NCBI GenBank assembly: GCA_022865355.1
Contig: JALHST010000110.1
Coordinates: forward strand, 1 to 35,436
DNA from: Maribacter sp.
Lineage (GTDB): Bacteria > Bacteroidota > Bacteroidia > Flavobacteriales > Flavobacteriaceae
Length of the DNA: 35,436 nucleotides
Reading direction: 5' to 3'
Part shown: one piece after another, positions 32,922 through 35,436 of the stretch
How positions within the stretch are numbered: the first letter of the stretch is position 1
Layout of the letters: each line of letters begins with the position of its first letter
Made by a program: the position numbers and the translations under genes
The notes under the pieces: model-generated
Told to the model about the DNA's origin: nothing
What the model saw: only the letters and a program-made list of their open reading frames with translations
Database searches by the model: none

Positions 32922-33811
32922 ACAAGCGAACCCTCGCCATATTCGCAGCTGTCGGAGCTACAATTATATACGGACTGAATCATACAATAGCCAAAGGGGT
33001 TATGCCTGATTATGTGAAACCCTTTGGTTTTATAATGCTTCGTGTGACCGGGGCGGCACTCCTTTTCTGGATCGTTTCCATTTTTGGTCCCAAGGAGAAA
33101 ATAGCTAAAAAGGATTACCTGCGAATGCTGGTTTGCGCCCTCCTGGGAATGGGATTGAACATGTTGGTATTTTTTAAGGGACTTTCCCTTTCGACCCCCA
33201 TCAACAGTTCGGTCCTGGTGACCACCACGCCCATTATCGTGCTAATTTTGTCGGCCCTTCTCATTAAGGAAAAAATAATCGCTCGAAAAGCCCTTGGGAT
33301 AGCCATCGGATTGCTGGGTGCCTTGGGCCTGATTTTATTCGGGGCCGAAATACGGTTGGATGCTCCCAATATTCCGATGGGAAATTTTTTGATTATGATG
33401 AATTCGGTATTTTATGGCACCTATCTTATTCTAGTGAAGTCGCTACTCGACAAATACCATCCATTTACCTTTATGAAGTGGCTTTTTACCTTGGGCATTG
33501 TAATCTGCTTGCCTTTCGGATATCAGGAATTAAGAGAAATACGCTTTACCGACTTGCCATTGGAAATGATAGGAAGCATCGTTTTTGTGGTTGTCGGGAC
33601 TACTTTCTGCACCTACCTCTTCAATATATTTGCGTTGACCCAGTTAAAGGCATCGACCCTTAGTGCCTTTGTATACATTCAACCCTTGATTGGGATTATT
33701 TTTGCCCTATTGACAGGACAGGACCGCCTAACCTTTATTAAGATCCTAGCGGCCGCCCTGGTTCTACTTGGGGTGTATCTCGCCAGCAAAAGGCCTATAC
33801 CAAATCCTTAG
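32918..33811 (+). CDS. EamA/DMT-superfamily transporter
   Basis: A 297-residue inner-membrane protein with ten hydrophobic segments in two EamA halves (about 8-138 and 155-290). The first half has the familiar WGLNH-like TIIYGLNHTIAK segment and LSTPINSSVLVTTTPIIVLILS; the second has FLIMMNSVFYGTYLILVKSL and LSAFVYIQPLIGIIFALL. Members export metabolites such as amino acids; the substrate is not predictable. The start codon is TTG, inside the end of the ArsC-like gene. Its last 17 bases overlap the end of a convergent thioesterase gene. Confidence 0.93.
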   Translation: MNKRTLAIFAAVGATIIYGLNHTIAKGVMPDYVKPFGFIMLRVTGAALLFWIVSIFGPKEKIAKKDYLRMLVCALLGMGLNMLVFFKGLSLSTPINSSVLVTTTPIIVLILSALLIKEKIIARKALGIAIGLLGALGLILFGAEIRLDAPNIPMGNFLIMMNSVFYGTYLILVKSLLDKYHPFTFMKWLFTLGIVICLPFGYQELREIRFTDLPLEMIGSIVFVVVGTTFCTYLFNIFALTQLKASTLSAFVYIQPLIGIIFALLTGQDRLTFIKILAAALVLLGVYLASKRPIPNP

Positions 33812-34271
33812 GAAACTTTGAAAATCTTCGTGTATCTTCCTTGGTAAGCTCGCGAAATCCGGTAGGTTTTTCTGCTGCCTTGAATTTTCGCAATAGATCA
33901 TCGGGCAGGTCAATAAGACTTCGCGATTGCAAACTGATCCAAGCTCCCATCATTTCACAATGGGCAACATTCCCACCCATGCCGTCATAAAAATTATGAT
34001 GAAACTCAAAGAATTTCCCTTCTTCACTCATCCCCATGACTTCCAATGAAACCTTAATCGGATTTCCTGGAAATATTTCTTTAAAATAATACATATGCTC
34101 ATAAAATGCGACTGGGCCAATCTGCCGCTCCGCCAAGATCTTCTGGTCAAAACCCAGTTCGAACAAATACGACATTCTTGTATGGGCCATAAAATTAAAG
34201 TAGGCCGAATTGGCCAAATGTCGATTGGCATCGAGATCACTCCAACGAATTTCAAATTCTTTTAGGTACAT
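33795..34271 (-). CDS. Acyl-CoA thioesterase, 4HBT hot-dog family (YbgC/FadM-like)
   Basis: A 158-residue single hot-dog domain. The N-terminal IRWSDLDANRHLANSAYFNF carries the catalytic Asp of the 4-hydroxybenzoyl-CoA thioesterase type, followed by the helix segment HTRMSYLFELGF and strands KVSLEVMGMSEEGKFFEF and AHCEMMGAWISL. It would hydrolyse an acyl-CoA in the cytoplasm; the acyl group is unknown. The gene is convergent with the EamA transporter gene (17-base overlap) and divergent from the nitronate monooxygenase gene; a palindrome sits 19 bases upstream of its ATG. Confidence 0.9.
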   Translation of the reverse strand: MYLKEFEIRWSDLDANRHLANSAYFNFMAHTRMSYLFELGFDQKILAERQIGPVAFYEHMYYFKEIFPGNPIKVSLEVMGMSEEGKFFEFHHNFYDGMGGNVAHCEMMGAWISLQSRSLIDLPDDLLRKFKAAEKPTGFRELTKEDTRRFSKFPKDLV

Positions 34272-34289
34272 TTCGATTCATTCTTTTAC

Positions 34290-34301
34290 TATGCGCGCAT
34301 A
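34290..34301. repeat. 12-bp palindrome in a divergent promoter region
   Basis: TATGCGCGCATA is a perfect palindrome. Flanking CATTCT (34278-34283) and AGAATG (34302-34307) extend the symmetry with a 5-base bulge on one side. It lies between the thioesterase and nitronate monooxygenase genes and could be an operator or a leader hairpin. Confidence 0.4.
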
Positions 34302-34391
34302 AGAATGATAAAAATACCATAGTTTTGAAAATTCTTGGGCAAGATCCCCAAAAATTTATAGTTATTTTTAAAGTTGTATAAAAAACAGTAC

Positions 34392-35366
34392 ATGAACCCA
34401 AAAGCACCCTTTATTAAAGACCTTGCCCTTCCTGTCATCGCAGCACCCATGTTCTTGATTTCAGGACCTCAATTAGTTATCGAATGTTGCAAGAATGGTA
34501 TTGTGGGCACATTTCCGGCCTTGAACCAGCGTACCAGTGAAGGTTTTGAGGAATGGTTGATCGAGATAAAGACGGCCCTGACGAAATTTGAAAAAGAAAC
34601 CGGCCAAAAACCGGCACCTTTTGGGGTCAACCTTATCGTGCATACCACCAACCCTAGATTGGAAGCTGATTTAAAACTCTGTATTAAACACAAGGTACCT
34701 CTGATTATCACCTCCCTAGGGGCCGTTTCGCAAGTCGTAGACGCCATTCATAGTTATGGCGGCCTGGTGTTTCACGATGTTATCAAAAAACGGCATGCCC
34801 AGAAAGCGGCAGGGGCCGGGGTCGATGGGCTAATACTTGTTGCAGCAGGTGCAGGAGGACATGCCGGGACCATCAATCCGATGACGCTGGTGGCCGAGAT
34901 CAAGAAATTTTATCACAAAACCGTCCTGCTATCAGGTTGTATCAGTACCGGACAGGATATTGCCTCCGCACTTCAGATGGGAGCGGATCTGGCCTATATG
35001 GGTACCCGATTTATCAATACGACCGAAAGTAGGGCCCCAGAGGATTACCGCAAAATGATTATCGATGCAGGCGCCAGTGATATTGTCTATACGGCGGCCA
35101 TTTCGGGGGTTCATGCCAATTTTTTAGGTGAAAGCCTAAAAGCGGCCGGCATTACAGAAGAAGATCTTCGGAAAGATGTAAAAATCGATTTCGGCAAGGA
35201 ACTCGACACAGAGGCAAAGGCTTGGAAGACCATTTGGTCGGCCGGACAAGGGGCCGCTCTAATCGATGATGTCGTTCCGGTGGAAACATTACTAGTGCAT
35301 TTGAAGGCCGAATTCAAAGCGGCGATAGAAGCACAATGCAAGTTTTTAGAAATCTATCCGAAATAG
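34392..35366 (+). CDS. Nitronate monooxygenase (2-nitropropane dioxygenase-like)
   Basis: A 324-residue FMN TIM-barrel enzyme. The frame is open from a TTG at 34374, but the ATG at 34392 (MNPKAPFIKDLALPVIAAPM) is the better start. Family motifs are LPVIAAPMFLISGPQLV, GTFPALNQRT, PFGVNLIV, the FMN/active-site segment AAGAGGHAGT with the catalytic-type His, LLSGCISTGQDIASALQMGADLAYMG split at the Gly-rich phosphate-binding loop, and GTRFINTTES. Such enzymes oxidise alkyl nitronates, although some members serve other FMN chemistry. It is divergent from the thioesterase gene. Its last 13 bases overlap the end of a convergent gene. Confidence 0.92.
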   Translation: MNPKAPFIKDLALPVIAAPMFLISGPQLVIECCKNGIVGTFPALNQRTSEGFEEWLIEIKTALTKFEKETGQKPAPFGVNLIVHTTNPRLEADLKLCIKHKVPLIITSLGAVSQVVDAIHSYGGLVFHDVIKKRHAQKAAGAGVDGLILVAAGAGGHAGTINPMTLVAEIKKFYHKTVLLSGCISTGQDIASALQMGADLAYMGTRFINTTESRAPEDYRKMIIDAGASDIVYTAAISGVHANFLGESLKAAGITEEDLRKDVKIDFGKELDTEAKAWKTIWSAGQGAALIDDVVPVETLLVHLKAEFKAAIEAQCKFLEIYPK

Positions 35367-35436
35367 TCCCAATGCGGAAGCATTTCACCTAACAACCAAT
35401 CCTCGAAACGAATGCCCTTACGCGAAGACACATATG
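35354..35436 (-). CDS. C-terminal end of an unrecognised protein
   Basis: The frame enters from the right edge and ends at TAG (35354-35356). The visible 26 residues read YVSSRKGIRFEDWL then LGEMLPHWDYFG. This is aromatic and charged like a real C-terminus and uses ordinary codons; the other two frames on that strand hit stops early. I do not recognise the family. The stop overlaps the convergent nitronate monooxygenase gene by 13 bases, the third such tail-to-tail overlap in the window. Confidence 0.55.
   Translation of the reverse strand, partial: YVSSRKGIRFEDWLLGEMLPHWDYFG

Noticed and set aside
32568-33811. Arsenic resistance operon (ArsC-like plus transporter)
   Set aside because: The transporter is EamA/DMT type, not ArsB or Acr3, and no ArsR is present; the ArsC-like fold alone does not show arsenate reduction.

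Overview
The window reads as ordinary chromosome of a marine-type Flavobacteriaceae (Bacteroidota). Supporting signs are moderate GC, two TonB-dependent receptors, lipoproteins ending their signal peptides in SC/AC before charged residues, TAnnTTTG-type -7 boxes, the ileS - DksA/TraR-like - lspA neighbourhood, and Bacteroidota-style forms of M23 peptidase, LspA and IleRS. I see no rRNA, tRNA, CRISPR array, insertion sequence or prophage.

Layout. 1-8000: a truncated secreted protein with a CarboxypepD_reg-like domain, a secreted endonuclease/exonuclease/phosphatase, a DUF1080 protein, a four-helix membrane protein, an endonuclease I-type nuclease whose lipoprotein signal is interrupted by a TGA exactly at the lipid-attachment cysteine, a 552-residue choice-of-anchor-J lipoprotein, and its TonB-dependent receptor. 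8100-12800: a tightly packed minus-strand run (DUF3108 protein, tryptophan 2,3-dioxygenase, M23 peptidase lipoprotein, glucose-6-phosphate isomerase). 13100-14300: 4-hydroxyphenylpyruvate dioxygenase. 14500-18600: UvrC followed by a patatin/beta-barrel protein. 18600-21000: an AT-rich gap, a possible 27-residue membrane peptide, 5-formyl-THF cyclo-ligase, LspA and a small secreted protein. 21000-24850: DksA/TraR-like protein and IleRS. 25000-28500: a small charged lipoprotein, a heme-type TonB receptor and RecO. 28700-31400: glutamate dehydrogenase and a cystathionine synthase/lyase. 31400-35436: a DUF3298 lipoprotein, an ArsC-like protein with an EamA transporter, a thioesterase, a nitronate monooxygenase, and the end of an unrecognised gene.

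How genes work together. The receptor, its lipoprotein partner and the two secreted nucleases in the first 8 kb suggest uptake of nucleic-acid breakdown products, with one nuclease apparently broken; this is inference. The aromatic amino-acid oxygenases (KynA, Hpd) lie near each other but are separated by a terminator.

Most notable points: the lipobox nonsense codon in the endonuclease I gene; the GIHH form of the class I signature in IleRS, which I recall being linked to mupirocin hyper-resistance; a repeated module around the choice-of-anchor-J domain; a 32-nt perfect palindrome at the end of the DksA-like gene; and overlapping divergent promoters at 31.4 kb. I did not find a clearly new multi-gene defence or mobile system.
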